This document shows positions 8,180 to 14,923 of a DNA stretch of 29,515 bases, piece after piece (the first letter of the stretch is position 1; each line of letters begins with the position of its first letter). The stretch lies in the IMG/VR virus record IMGVR_UViG_3300013005_005404, positions 1 to 29,515 of that record; one strand, written 5' to 3'. Source of the stretch: a virus. The position numbers and the translations under genes were made by a program. The notes beneath the pieces are model-generated. The model searched no databases, was not told the DNA's origin, and saw only the letters and a list, made by a program, of their open reading frames with translations.

Positions 8180-8537
8180 TGAGACATTAAATATTGCGTA
8201 TCAAAAGACACTGTCGCAAGTGATAGATTTAAATATAAACTTCGATATTAGTAATAAAGATGTGCAAAAAATTACTAAACATAATATTATTATTCAGTTA
8301 TGTGAATTAAAAAAAACAATACCACAAAAAACTTATTTATTTATTAGAAGAGAAGAGTATAACGAAAATTATCTTAAAATAGTAGATGAAATTATTAATA
8401 AAATGGAGCTTTATAAGTCAGAAAAAAGTGCTAACTTCTTGAGATCTTTTAATAATTACCTAAAAAAGAACGGGTTTAAGTATATAAGCAGTGTTTATTT
8501 AAAGCAAGTTACTAACAAATTAGCTTTATTTAGATAA
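8118..8537 (+). CDS. Hypothetical helical phage protein
   Basis: Not recognised. The frame is open from a TTG at 8094 to 8537; I chose the ATG at 8118 (MTIITESLIS, 139 residues), which lies 12 bases after GGAGG (8101-8105), one of very few SD-like sites in the window, though the same bases encode Glu-Glu-Val of the GIY-YIG protein. It overlaps that gene by 62 bases in another frame, so a later start is possible. The body is Lys/Asn/Ile-rich and probably helical (QKITKHNIIIQLCELKK, then EYNENYLKIVDEIINKM and FNNYLKKNGFKYISSVYLK). No signal peptide or membrane segment. Its stop lies within the late box of the next gene. Confidence 0.65.
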   Translation: MTIITESLISECQSRSAICLNETLNIAYQKTLSQVIDLNINFDISNKDVQKITKHNIIIQLCELKKTIPQKTYLFIRREEYNENYLKIVDEIINKMELYKSEKSANFLRSFNNYLKKNGFKYISSVYLKQVTNKLALFR

Positions 8538-8540
8538 ATA
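8533..8540 (+). promoter_or_regulatory. Late promoter box GATAAATA
   Basis: NATAAATA match whose first base is exactly 13 bases before the ATG at 8546. With T4 geometry the transcript would begin at the ATG itself, a leaderless message. It overlaps the stop codon of the upstream gene. Confidence 0.6.
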
Positions 8541-8545
8541 TACTT

Positions 8546-8905
8546 ATGAGTAAATTTCTTCAAATAGTGGGTGAAGGACTAGCAAGTGTTGATAACCCTC
8601 AAGCAATTTTTTATATTAAACTAGTTGATGATAAGGGAAATGATGTAGGTTACGAGCCGATACAGCTAAGAGGTACTACCTACGCTGAGGATGTATATTT
8701 TAAAATACAAAATGCTATTAATAAAGGACAAGATATAAATTCTACTCATGAAGAAGATAATGAAATTGAAGCGGCTCAGGTTTTAAGAAAGACAGATAAG
8801 AGAGTAGATAATGAATATAAAAAGAATGAAGCTCTAGCAAAACAAAAAACACCAAAGATTATTGCTGCTTTACAGAGAGATAGACAAACATTAACATCTT
8901 TATAA
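8546..8905 (+). CDS. Small late protein with capsid-targeting-like N-terminus
   Basis: A 119-residue protein, family not recognised. The first residues MSKFLQIVGEGLAS fit a short amphipathic targeting peptide ending in V-G-E before G, the residue pattern cut by T4 gp21 protease. The body is a mixed strand region (AIFYIKLVDDKGNDVGYEPIQLRG) followed by charged helices (EIEAAQVLRKTDKRVDNEYKK). No signal or membrane segment. It is flanked by late boxes on both sides (8533 and 8901), so it may be its own transcription unit. A head-internal or core protein is a reasonable guess. Confidence 0.75.
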   Translation: MSKFLQIVGEGLASVDNPQAIFYIKLVDDKGNDVGYEPIQLRGTTYAEDVYFKIQNAINKGQDINSTHEEDNEIEAAQVLRKTDKRVDNEYKKNEALAKQKTPKIIAALQRDRQTLTSL

Positions 8906-8908
8906 ATT
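8901..8908 (+). promoter_or_regulatory. Late-promoter-like box TATAAATT
   Basis: One mismatch from TATAAATA, 14 bases before the ATG at 8915 and overlapping the upstream TAA. Same spacing class as the exact boxes in this block; weaker because of the final T. Confidence 0.4.
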
Positions 8909-8914
8909 AAGATA

Positions 8915-9652
8915 ATGCCTAAGACCTTACAACTTATATCAAAATATTTTTCTTTGTTGGCAGAGCAGGTTCCGCAGGAAGCAGCACCAGCAGCAGATCC
9001 ATCTCAATTACCACCACAGGAGCAGCCTACTCCTGTAACTAATGAGCCGGTTGTATCAAATATAGATAAAAATGAAAGGTATGTTATTAAAATATTAACT
9101 AATGCTTTTATTTTTAACCCTAATAAGTTTGTAGAAGATAAACAAAAGTATAAGTATATTTTTAATAAAATTGATTCAATAGAGAAAATGGTAAACGTAC
9201 CTGTATCTAAAATTGTAAGAGAAATTAAAAAAATTATTGCTTTAGATAAAAGTTTAAGAATAGAGTCTAAAACTCTTAAAATAATAAATAAATATATATT
9301 TTTATTAGAGCAGCCAGCTGATGCAACTGAGCCGCAAGATGCTATTCAACCGTCACAATCAGGTATTTCACCAAAAGCTGAAAAAGGCAACGCGAGTGAA
9401 GATGATAATAATTTAAACTTAGCGGAGATATTTCCTCTTTACCAAGAATTAATTTTAAAAGCTCTTAGGCACTCTCCTTCAGAAGATGAACTAATGATAG
9501 TAAAGCCGATTGTAAATAATTTTGCTAATGTAGACCCTGAAAAAATAGTTGAAGCTATTCAAGGTATCTTAAAGTTATACCCTTCTAATACCGGTAGTAT
9601 AAGTAAGCATCCGGAAGATGTTGAAGTGGCAGATGATTTAAGTAATGTTTAA
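8915..9652 (+). CDS. Repeat-built late protein with two targeting/cleavage-like segments
   Basis: A 245-residue protein, family unknown, that appears to be an internal duplication. Residues 3-18 (KTLQLISKYFSLLAEQ) resemble residues 119-133 (KTLKIINKYIFLLEQ), and each copy is followed by a Pro/Ala/Gln-rich linker and a helical segment ending in KIV.EI..I (about 99-108) or KIVEAIQGILKL (about 205-220). Both copies contain a possible prohead-protease site (L-A-E or L-L-E before Q), so it could be processed into two pieces during head maturation. The start is set by the late-like box just upstream. No catalytic motif is visible. A scaffold or core role is inference. Confidence 0.75.
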   Translation: MPKTLQLISKYFSLLAEQVPQEAAPAADPSQLPPQEQPTPVTNEPVVSNIDKNERYVIKILTNAFIFNPNKFVEDKQKYKYIFNKIDSIEKMVNVPVSKIVREIKKIIALDKSLRIESKTLKIINKYIFLLEQPADATEPQDAIQPSQSGISPKAEKGNASEDDNNLNLAEIFPLYQELILKALRHSPSEDELMIVKPIVNNFANVDPEKIVEAIQGILKLYPSNTGSISKHPEDVEVADDLSNV

Positions 9653-9680
9653 TTGACGTTTAAAAATATACTAACGCAAT

Positions 9681-11375
9681 ATGCTTAATTTTAAAAAATA
9701 TTTTAATTTACTTCTCGAGGGTGGTAACGTCTTTAAGCAGCACCCTACCCAGCGCATAAATTTATCAGATATTGAACCTACAGTTAGTTTTTTATCTAAT
9801 ATTGTAGGTACTAATTTAATGAAGAATCTGTTAGGTAGTACAGGTAAGCGAGAGTCCTCTGGCGACTTAGATATAGCTATAAATGAAAATAAAATATCTA
9901 AAGTTCAACTCTATGATATTCTTGCTAACTGGTGTATGGAGCGAAATTTAAATCCTAAGGATTATATTGCAAGATCAGGTATAAGCGTTCATTTTAGAAC
10001 TCCTATATATAATAAAGATGGAGAATATGTACAGACTGACTTCATGTTAGTGCCTGACATTAGCTTTGCAAAATTTGTACTAGCAAATGATGAGCCTTTT
10101 CCTTTGAAGGGTGCATATAGAAGTATAGTTTTATCCAACCTAGCAAAAAATCTTAATTTAAGATGGAGTGGCTTAAAGGGTATTACAGATAGACAAACAG
10201 GAAATACTATTGAAAATAAAGATACAGATAGGGTTGCTCAAATATTGTTAGGTGATTCTAATGCTCGTACAAGAAATCTTTTAAACATAAAATCCATTAT
10301 ATCTTTTTTGGTTAAAAAATATAAAGATATAAACATAGTAATGTCGCTTTTAGATGAAGCTAGACAAACTATTAACAGAGAGGGTATAGATATTTTTAGT
10401 AGTAGCGGTGTTATAAAAGAGAGTGTTGATATTACAGGTACACGAGTAGGAGTACAACATTTATACTCTGAATATAAGCCTGATCAATATTCAATGGATT
10501 TTGAAAACTTCGCTAAACTTCTAGATGCATTAGAGCAGTCTAACGGTATTATACAGCCTGGTAATTCAAGTATATCTGAAAAGGCTGATGGAATGTCTGT
10601 TAAGTTTGGCTTAACACCAGAAGATAGATTTTTCTTACAAGGTAGCTATTCCGGACCAGTTACTGACGGCAGCTTTAAAAATAAAATAAGGCATGAACCT
10701 ACCAAAAAAGCGTTTGAAGAAAATTTTCCTAAAATTAAAAAGCTAGTTTATAAGACATTACTAAGATACAAAAAAGATCTAAAATTAGATGGTATAAGAG
10801 TACAGGCAGAATGGCTGTATTCGCCTTTTGCACTATCACGTGATGAGGTTCCAGGTATCGTTTATTTTGTTGCAACAAATTACGAAAGGGATAAACTAGG
10901 CTCCTGGTCTACTTTTCCTCTTATATCCGTAACAGATTACAACGGTCAAGAACTTTCTCCTGAATTAGTAGAAGCTATAACTAGAAGTTTAACGGATTTA
11001 TCAAATGATAATGTTAAATTTATACCTTTAAATATTGACGTCTTCGAGCCTATTAATTTAAAGTATGAAACTGATAACGCAGTACAGGAAATAAAAACCT
11101 TTGAAGCGCAGAATCCAAATTACGAAGAAGTACTCTACAATACTTCAAGAAAAAGAGACGATCAGATAGCTAAAAAGGCAATGAGATCGCATTTAATTAA
11201 GGTACTATTACCCTATCAACGTAGAATGCATACAAAAATTTTACGTAAGTTAGGCAAACTAGCAGGTAAGTTAGGTGACTATGAAGGATTAGTTATAAAA
11301 ATATTACAACAGGGAGAGACATTTACTTTTAAGGTAATATCTCCAACTTTTCATAAAAATAAGGGTCGTATATGA
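9681..11375 (+). CDS. Nucleotidyltransferase - nucleic acid ligase-like fusion, capsid-targeting-like N-terminus
   Basis: A 564-residue two-domain protein. The N-terminus MLNFKKYFNLLLEGG fits a capsid-targeting peptide with an L-L-E/G cut site. Residues about 30-165 resemble a pol-beta-type nucleotidyltransferase: GSTGKRESSGDLDIAI (52-67) supplies the GS and the D-x-D pair, and D120 in VQTDFMLV could be the third acid. The C-terminal half carries ATP-dependent ligase / nucleotidyltransferase motifs: EKADG (motif I, K301 as adenylated lysine), EGLVIK (535-540, motif IV) and FTFKVIS (motif V, K551). The core looks intact, so an RNA or DNA end-joining activity is plausible but the substrate is unknown. 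A weak late-like box (TAAAAATA, 9662-9669) precedes it; its stop overlaps the next start (ATGA). Confidence 0.75.
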   Translation: MLNFKKYFNLLLEGGNVFKQHPTQRINLSDIEPTVSFLSNIVGTNLMKNLLGSTGKRESSGDLDIAINENKISKVQLYDILANWCMERNLNPKDYIARSGISVHFRTPIYNKDGEYVQTDFMLVPDISFAKFVLANDEPFPLKGAYRSIVLSNLAKNLNLRWSGLKGITDRQTGNTIENKDTDRVAQILLGDSNARTRNLLNIKSIISFLVKKYKDINIVMSLLDEARQTINREGIDIFSSSGVIKESVDITGTRVGVQHLYSEYKPDQYSMDFENFAKLLDALEQSNGIIQPGNSSISEKADGMSVKFGLTPEDRFFLQGSYSGPVTDGSFKNKIRHEPTKKAFEENFPKIKKLVYKTLLRYKKDLKLDGIRVQAEWLYSPFALSRDEVPGIVYFVATNYERDKLGSWSTFPLISVTDYNGQELSPELVEAITRSLTDLSNDNVKFIPLNIDVFEPINLKYETDNAVQEIKTFEAQNPNYEEVLYNTSRKRDDQIAKKAMRSHLIKVLLPYQRRMHTKILRKLGKLAGKLGDYEGLVIKILQQGETFTFKVISPTFHKNKGRI

Positions 11376-11905
11376 TAAACTTTAAATTATTTTTCGAGCA
11401 AAATAAAGAATCGGTAGCTATCTTTCCAGGAGGATTTAAGCCCCCTACAAAAGGTCACTTTGAAGCGTTGAACGAGTTATTAAAAAATGCTGATAGAGGT
11501 GTTGTTTTTATAGGTAAAAGTCCACGTGATGGTATAGATCAAGATATGGCATATCAAATATGGACCATTTATGCACCGTATTTATCTAAGCCTATAGAGA
11601 TTTACAAGAGCCCTGCTACACCTCTAAATTCTACTTACGACTATGCTTTAGATAATCCTAGCTTAAATATTATTGTAGGAGCTGGTCCGGAAGATAGTGC
11701 TAGATATAATTCCTTTCGAAAAAATCCTGAAAAATATCCTAACGTTCAAATAATAGATATACCATTAAGCGGTGAAGGTGTACGTGGTACACAAACTAGA
11801 GAAATGATTATGAGTAAAGATCCCTCTTCTTTAGATTTCTTTGTACCTGAAATAATTAATCAGACAGATAAAGAAAGAATTAAGAAGATACTAGTTATAG
11901 CATAA
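11372..11905 (+). CDS. HIGH-type nucleotidylyltransferase (NMNAT/cytidylyltransferase-like)
   Basis: Rossmann-type nucleotidylyltransferase transferring a nucleotide from an NTP to a phosphate acceptor; NMN adenylyltransferase-like by appearance, real substrate unknown. The first motif is GGFKPPTKGHF (20-30) with the T-x-G-H signature, and the second is GVRGTQTR (136-143) in place of the family's ISSTxxR; IIVGAGPED (about 100-108) matches the central loop. The 177 residues are the usual single-domain size. The first nine residues MINFKLFFE followed by Q look like the targeting peptide seen on the neighbours, and an enzyme of this family would normally start at about residue 14 (SVAIFPGG). AAGGG lies 6 bases before the ATG? 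The bases are AAGGG at 11361-11365, a weak SD. ATGA overlap with the ligase-like gene suggests coupled expression. Confidence 0.8.
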   Translation: MINFKLFFEQNKESVAIFPGGFKPPTKGHFEALNELLKNADRGVVFIGKSPRDGIDQDMAYQIWTIYAPYLSKPIEIYKSPATPLNSTYDYALDNPSLNIIVGAGPEDSARYNSFRKNPEKYPNVQIIDIPLSGEGVRGTQTREMIMSKDPSSLDFFVPEIINQTDKERIKKILVIA

Positions 11906-11908
11906 ATA
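11901..11908 (+). promoter_or_regulatory. Late promoter box CATAAATA
   Basis: NATAAATA match exactly 13 bases before the ATG at 11914, overlapping the stop of the upstream gene. The predicted start of transcription is the ATG. Confidence 0.6.
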
Positions 11909-11913
11909 ATAAT

Positions 11914-12405
11914 ATGTCTACTAGAAAAGATTTTAAAATGCTAGAAGAAGCTTATAGTGATGTAGGCGGTATGTCCCTTACACCCTCTAACATGTTAGGA
12001 GGTAAGCCTGTAATGATAACAATGGATATGCCAGGTGCAGAAGTAGACCACGAAAGTCATAAATCTCATGAAGAGGAACACATGGAGCACGAGGGTGAAA
12101 ATGATCCTAGTGAGATTGAAATGGCATCAGCAGATCTTCATAAGCTTGCAGAGTACGCACCAAAATTAAAAGAAATGGTAAGTCAAATGCAGGGCCTTGA
12201 GGGTTGGATTGCGTCAAAAATTACTAAGGCTTCAGACTATATATCATCCGTCTATCACTGGTTGGAGTATCAACAACACGAGGGTAGCGAAACCGGTAGT
12301 TGTAATCATGAAGAAGGAGACATGTATAATACAGGTCATGAAGATACAGGTTGTTCTTATGCTAGAGAAGGTTGTACTTGTGGAGGTTGCTCAGATTGTA
12401 ACTAA
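11914..12405 (+). CDS. His/Glu-rich and Cys-rich late protein with capsid-targeting-like N-terminus
   Basis: A 163-residue protein with three parts. The N-terminus MSTRKDFKMLEEAYSD has an ideal L-E-E/A prohead-protease site. Residues 45-62 are packed with His and Glu (H46, H49, H52, H56, H59), then a helical segment EIEMASADLHKLAEYAPKL ... EGWIASKITKASDYISSV (68-112) resembles a short module often found in T4-like phage late proteins. The tail from 130 on has six Cys (130, 147, 154, 156, 159, 162) and two more His, a likely metal-binding cluster. No enzyme motif. TAATG overlap with the next gene. A metal-binding internal head protein is inference. Confidence 0.75.
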   Translation: MSTRKDFKMLEEAYSDVGGMSLTPSNMLGGKPVMITMDMPGAEVDHESHKSHEEEHMEHEGENDPSEIEMASADLHKLAEYAPKLKEMVSQMQGLEGWIASKITKASDYISSVYHWLEYQQHEGSETGSCNHEEGDMYNTGHEDTGCSYAREGCTCGGCSDCN

Positions 12406-12845
12406 TGAAAAGCTTTAAGAAATTCTTCGAGGCTACAGTTATAGGTCTAATTGAAAAAATAGAACTGGCTGGAATCGGTTCTCTTGAAGCAAAAATTGAC
12501 TCAGGTAACGGCGCTTATAATGTACTGCATGGTGAGAATATTACTAAACAAGGTAATAAGGTTACCTTTACAACCATAGGTGGTAAAAGAATTATAAAAG
12601 ACGTTCACGATACAATTAATATTAATGTAGGTGCCGGTCATGTCGAAGAAAGACCAGTTGTTACATTTAGAATGAAATTTGCAGGTACAGAGTTTGATAA
12701 TATACCTTTTAGTATTGGTAACAGGTCGCAGAACGAATATAAAGTTCTTATTGGTAAGGACTTTATTAAGCAGCTTGACGCTTTGATTGATGTAAACTCG
12801 AATCATATCGCTGGTGATCAGATTGAAGTTGATTATACCAATTAG
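12405..12845 (+). CDS. Retropepsin-like (RimB/ATP-dependent zinc protease type) protein
   Basis: A 146-residue protein whose residues 12-135 follow the pattern of the single-domain aspartic protease-like family annotated as 'ATP-dependent zinc protease' (RimB/retropepsin-like): an opening VIGLIEKIELAGIGSLEAKIDSG with the D-S-G triad (D32-G34) in the place of D-T-G, a central strand pair RPVVTFRMKFAGTEF, and a final IGNRSQNEYKVLIGKDFI that matches '..R..M..pvLIGR..L'. The N-terminus MKSFKKFFEA is nearly the T4 targeting peptide, with F-F-E/A as cut site. Its last 80 bases overlap the convergent gene at 12766. Enzymatic activity is unproven. Confidence 0.7.
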   Translation: MKSFKKFFEATVIGLIEKIELAGIGSLEAKIDSGNGAYNVLHGENITKQGNKVTFTTIGGKRIIKDVHDTININVGAGHVEERPVVTFRMKFAGTEFDNIPFSIGNRSQNEYKVLIGKDFIKQLDALIDVNSNHIAGDQIEVDYTN

Positions 12846-13365
12846 GCGATTCTCTTTTAGTCCAGGTTGCAAAGTCTTTATCGTAAATAATATACGCTCT
12901 ATACTGATCTACAACAGATAGGTTATTAAAGTTAGGTATTATTTTACGACATATACAATCATCGCTTATAGCAACTGCAAACGGCGTTAGAGATAATTTT
13001 TGAATTGTTGTATTATGTAAGTTTTTACTACACCACACAATGAAATCCTTTGTGAAGTGTTCTGTTGAATCGGGCCACCTATACATTCTTTCATTAAACT
13101 GCTCTAGAGTGTGATTTGTCAACCACATAAAGTTATCTTTCGATTCACGAGCCCATATCGAGCATTGATGTTTTGAGTAACCTTTACCAGATTTACGCGA
13201 CTTACCAGTTTTAGTTTTTGGAGTTGAGGGGTGATCTAGAACTTCTTGCGGAAAAGCATGAGCCAACATAATAGCTCCTTCAATCTGCATTTTGGATCTT
13301 ACATGCTTATCACAAAGATCCCGCGCTGCTAACACGGGATCTTCATTAGTTACAAAAATATTCAT
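12766..13365 (-). CDS. Conserved phage protein, function unknown
   Basis: A 199-residue protein of a family common in phages (pattern MNIFVTNEDPVLAARDLCDKHV ... then a basic loop, HQCSIWARESKDNFMWL, and a final KRESPNWY). I know no proven function; conserved His, Cys, Trp and Arg suggest a nucleic-acid enzyme, but this is only a guess. The conserved region ends at about residue 175, and the last 24 residues (QLQSDHQRYDSS...) are antisense to the retropepsin-like gene, 80 bases of tail-to-tail overlap. A GATAAATA box lies 30 bases before the ATG, inside the 3' end of folE. The start MNIF is certain from family usage. Confidence 0.8.
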   Translation of the reverse strand: MNIFVTNEDPVLAARDLCDKHVRSKMQIEGAIMLAHAFPQEVLDHPSTPKTKTGKSRKSGKGYSKHQCSIWARESKDNFMWLTNHTLEQFNERMYRWPDSTEHFTKDFIVWCSKNLHNTTIQKLSLTPFAVAISDDCICRKIIPNFNNLSVVDQYRAYIIYDKDFATWTKRESPNWYNQLQSDHQRYDSSLHQSKRQAA

Positions 13366-13386
13366 ACAGTTAGTATGATAAAGTTC

Positions 13387-14025
13387 CTATTTATCTTTAC
13401 TAAATTCTACAAATTTATAAAACTCAGATCTGCTATTATCATTATTATCAAGAAATGCTCCAGACATCTTTGCTGTTCTCATCGAACTATCATGCTTAAT
13501 ACCTCTCAAAGCGCAGCAAGTGTGATTTGCCTCAATCATAACAGCTACACCTTGATTGTCTTTACACACATCATTAACGAAGTTATGAATTTGAATTGTA
13601 AGATTTTCTTGTACTTGAGGGCGCCTCGCAAACCAATCAACAATACGATTAAGCTTACTAAGGCCTATAACTTTTCCTGTTTTTGATGGAATATACGCTA
13701 CGTGAGCTGTACCAGTAAAGGGAAGCCAGTGATGAGCGCAAATAGAGGTCATCTTGATATTATTCTGACATACAATACCGTCATACTGATCTACATTATC
13801 GAAGGCGGTAATGTTTGGCGGTGGAGTAAAACAACCTGAACAGATATCGTTTACAATAGCTTTAGCTACACGCCTAGGTGTATCAATAGAGTTTGGATCG
13901 TTTCGAAAATCAAAACCTAAAACATTCATAAACTTACCAAAGTGCTCGGAAGCTTTAGTAATGCGTTTATTTTTTTCAGATTCGGTCAATACAATGTTAC
14001 TGTTTGAGAAGGGAATATCATTCAT
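13387..14025 (-). CDS. folE: GTP cyclohydrolase I, FolE type
   Basis: Converts GTP to dihydroneopterin triphosphate, the first step shared by folate and 7-deazaguanine synthesis; with QueD and QueE in the window the latter is the likely use. Zinc ligands are present: [10 protein letters not shown] (Cys and His) and [13 protein letters not shown] (second Cys). TPRRVAKA and [19 protein letters not shown] are further family signatures. I start at [10 protein letters not shown] (212 residues, E. coli FolE 222); an upstream ATG at 14061 would add a hydrophobic stretch [12 protein letters not shown] and lies within the -35 of the promoter that seems to serve this gene. The start is one base after the predicted +1, another near-leaderless arrangement. 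Confidence 0.93.
   Translation of the reverse strand: MNDIPFSNSNIVLTESEKNKRITKASEHFGKFMNVLGFDFRNDPNSIDTPRRVAKAIVNDICSGCFTPPPNITAFDNVDQYDGIVCQNNIKMTSICAHHWLPFTGTAHVAYIPSKTGKVIGLSKLNRIVDWFARRPQVQENLTIQIHNFVNDVCKDNQGVAVMIEANHTCCALRGIKHDSSMRTAKMSGAFLDNNDNSRSEFYKFVEFSKDK
13388..13395 (-). promoter_or_regulatory. Late promoter box GATAAATA
   Basis: Minus-strand NATAAATA (13395-13388) in the final codons of folE, 30 bases before the ATG at 13365. It would give a leader of about 17 bases, the longest among the boxes here. It could make the downstream gene late although folE is early. Confidence 0.45.
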
Positions 14026-14032
14026 TACATCT

Positions 14033-14061
14033 AATATATATGTCAGTATCCATAAAATCAA
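14033..14061 (-). promoter_or_regulatory. Early sigma70-like promoter of folE
   Basis: Minus strand: TTGATT (14061-14056), 17 bases, TATATT (14038-14033). The predicted +1 is about 14026, next to the folE ATG at 14025. The same -35 hexamer and spacing occur at uvsY. Confidence 0.6.
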
Positions 14062-14107
14062 CCTAAAATCAAATTATTTTAAAACTGCAGAAAAGTGATG
14101 GTGCGAG

Positions 14108-14115
14108 CATAAATA
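14108..14115 (+). promoter_or_regulatory. Late promoter box CATAAATA
   Basis: NATAAATA match 19 bases before the ATG at 14127, in the divergent junction with folE. Predicted leader about 6 bases. Confidence 0.55.
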
Positions 14116-14126
14116 TTATTACTATT

Positions 14127-14909
14127 ATGGAATGTTTGGTTTGTAATCGAAAGTTAAAATTTATTAATAATACTCACTTAAAGCAGCATAATATGACTAT
14201 TGAGGAATATAAGCTGATGTTTAATATATCTAAAGTTGTAGACGAAAAACTAAGATTTACCCGCGTTAACTACTGCCGCGGTAAAAGTTATGAAGAGAGA
14301 TTTGGTAAAGAGGTTGCATCGAGAATGAAAGAAATAAGAAAGATAAAGACAACACATCAGATGACAGATTTTAAGCAAATTCAAATACGAAAGAAAAAAT
14401 GCGGTAATTACAAAAATCCAGGTCTGAGAAAAAAACGTATTAAAGAAGCTGCTAACAGACTAGAAACAAAAATAAAGCGTAGAATTTCTATGCATAAGCT
14501 CTTTGAAGCTGGCTATATGACTTCGAGATTTTCTAAGCCTGCATATGAGTTTATTAGAGAGTATATCAGCAATAACAATATAAATGAAGATAAATGTTAC
14601 TACTTAGGCGGTACAAATGACCGTGAGTTCTTTAATATAATAAATAAAAAATATTGTTTTTATGACCTTGTTATCTTTGATGATAATAAAGAAATAAATA
14701 CAATTATTGAAATTAATGGCCCGTGGCACTATACAAAGCGAGACATTTTAAACGACCCGTGGAGTAAAGCTACACCGTATAAGAATGAGAAAACAACCAA
14801 GTATCAATCTTATGTATGGGATCAGCTAAAGTTATCTCGAGCAAAGAAAATATCTAAAAACGTTAAAGTATATTGGCTATATTCAAATATATTAGAAATC
14901 ATTAAATGA
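14127..14909 (+). CDS. Free-standing homing endonuclease, zinc finger plus VSR/PD-(D/E)XK-like nuclease
   Basis: A 260-residue nuclease. The N-terminus is a C2H2-like finger, CLVCNRKLKFINNTHLKQHN, followed by MTIEEYKLMF, the pattern of phage finger domains of the MucR/Ros kind. The middle is strongly basic (residues about 50-130) and probably binds DNA. The C-terminus has YDLVIFDD ... IIEINGPWHY (about 190-215), with the D and E of a PD-(D/E)XK-like site and the WH of the VSR-like EDxHD group, then NEKTTKYQSYVWDQLKLSRA. Such proteins spread between phage genomes by cutting recipients lacking them. It separates folE from queD, which fits insertion of a mobile gene. Its stop lies two bases before a late box. 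Confidence 0.75.
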   Translation: MECLVCNRKLKFINNTHLKQHNMTIEEYKLMFNISKVVDEKLRFTRVNYCRGKSYEERFGKEVASRMKEIRKIKTTHQMTDFKQIQIRKKKCGNYKNPGLRKKRIKEAANRLETKIKRRISMHKLFEAGYMTSRFSKPAYEFIREYISNNNINEDKCYYLGGTNDREFFNIINKKYCFYDLVIFDDNKEINTIIEINGPWHYTKRDILNDPWSKATPYKNEKTTKYQSYVWDQLKLSRAKKISKNVKVYWLYSNILEIIK

Positions 14910-14910
14910 T

Positions 14911-14918
14911 TATAAATA
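14911..14918 (+). promoter_or_regulatory. T4-type late promoter TATAAATA
   Basis: Exact TATAAATA, 13 bases before the ATG at 14924. It argues against the upstream in-frame ATG at 14906, which would be 5' of the box. Predicted transcript begins at the ATG. Confidence 0.7.
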
Positions 14919-14923
14919 TATGT

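Noticed and set aside
12197-12418. Second plus-strand frame of 73 codons within the His/Cys-rich gene
   Set aside because: Overlaps a gene with a targeting peptide and coupled neighbours; no supporting signal.
12501-12872. Minus-strand frame of 123 codons
   Set aside because: Antisense to the retropepsin-like gene, which has family motifs and a TAATG-coupled start; no motif in the antisense protein.
13811-14098. Plus-strand frames over folE (also 13375-13686)
   Set aside because: Antisense to clear FolE zinc motifs; no promoter or family sign.
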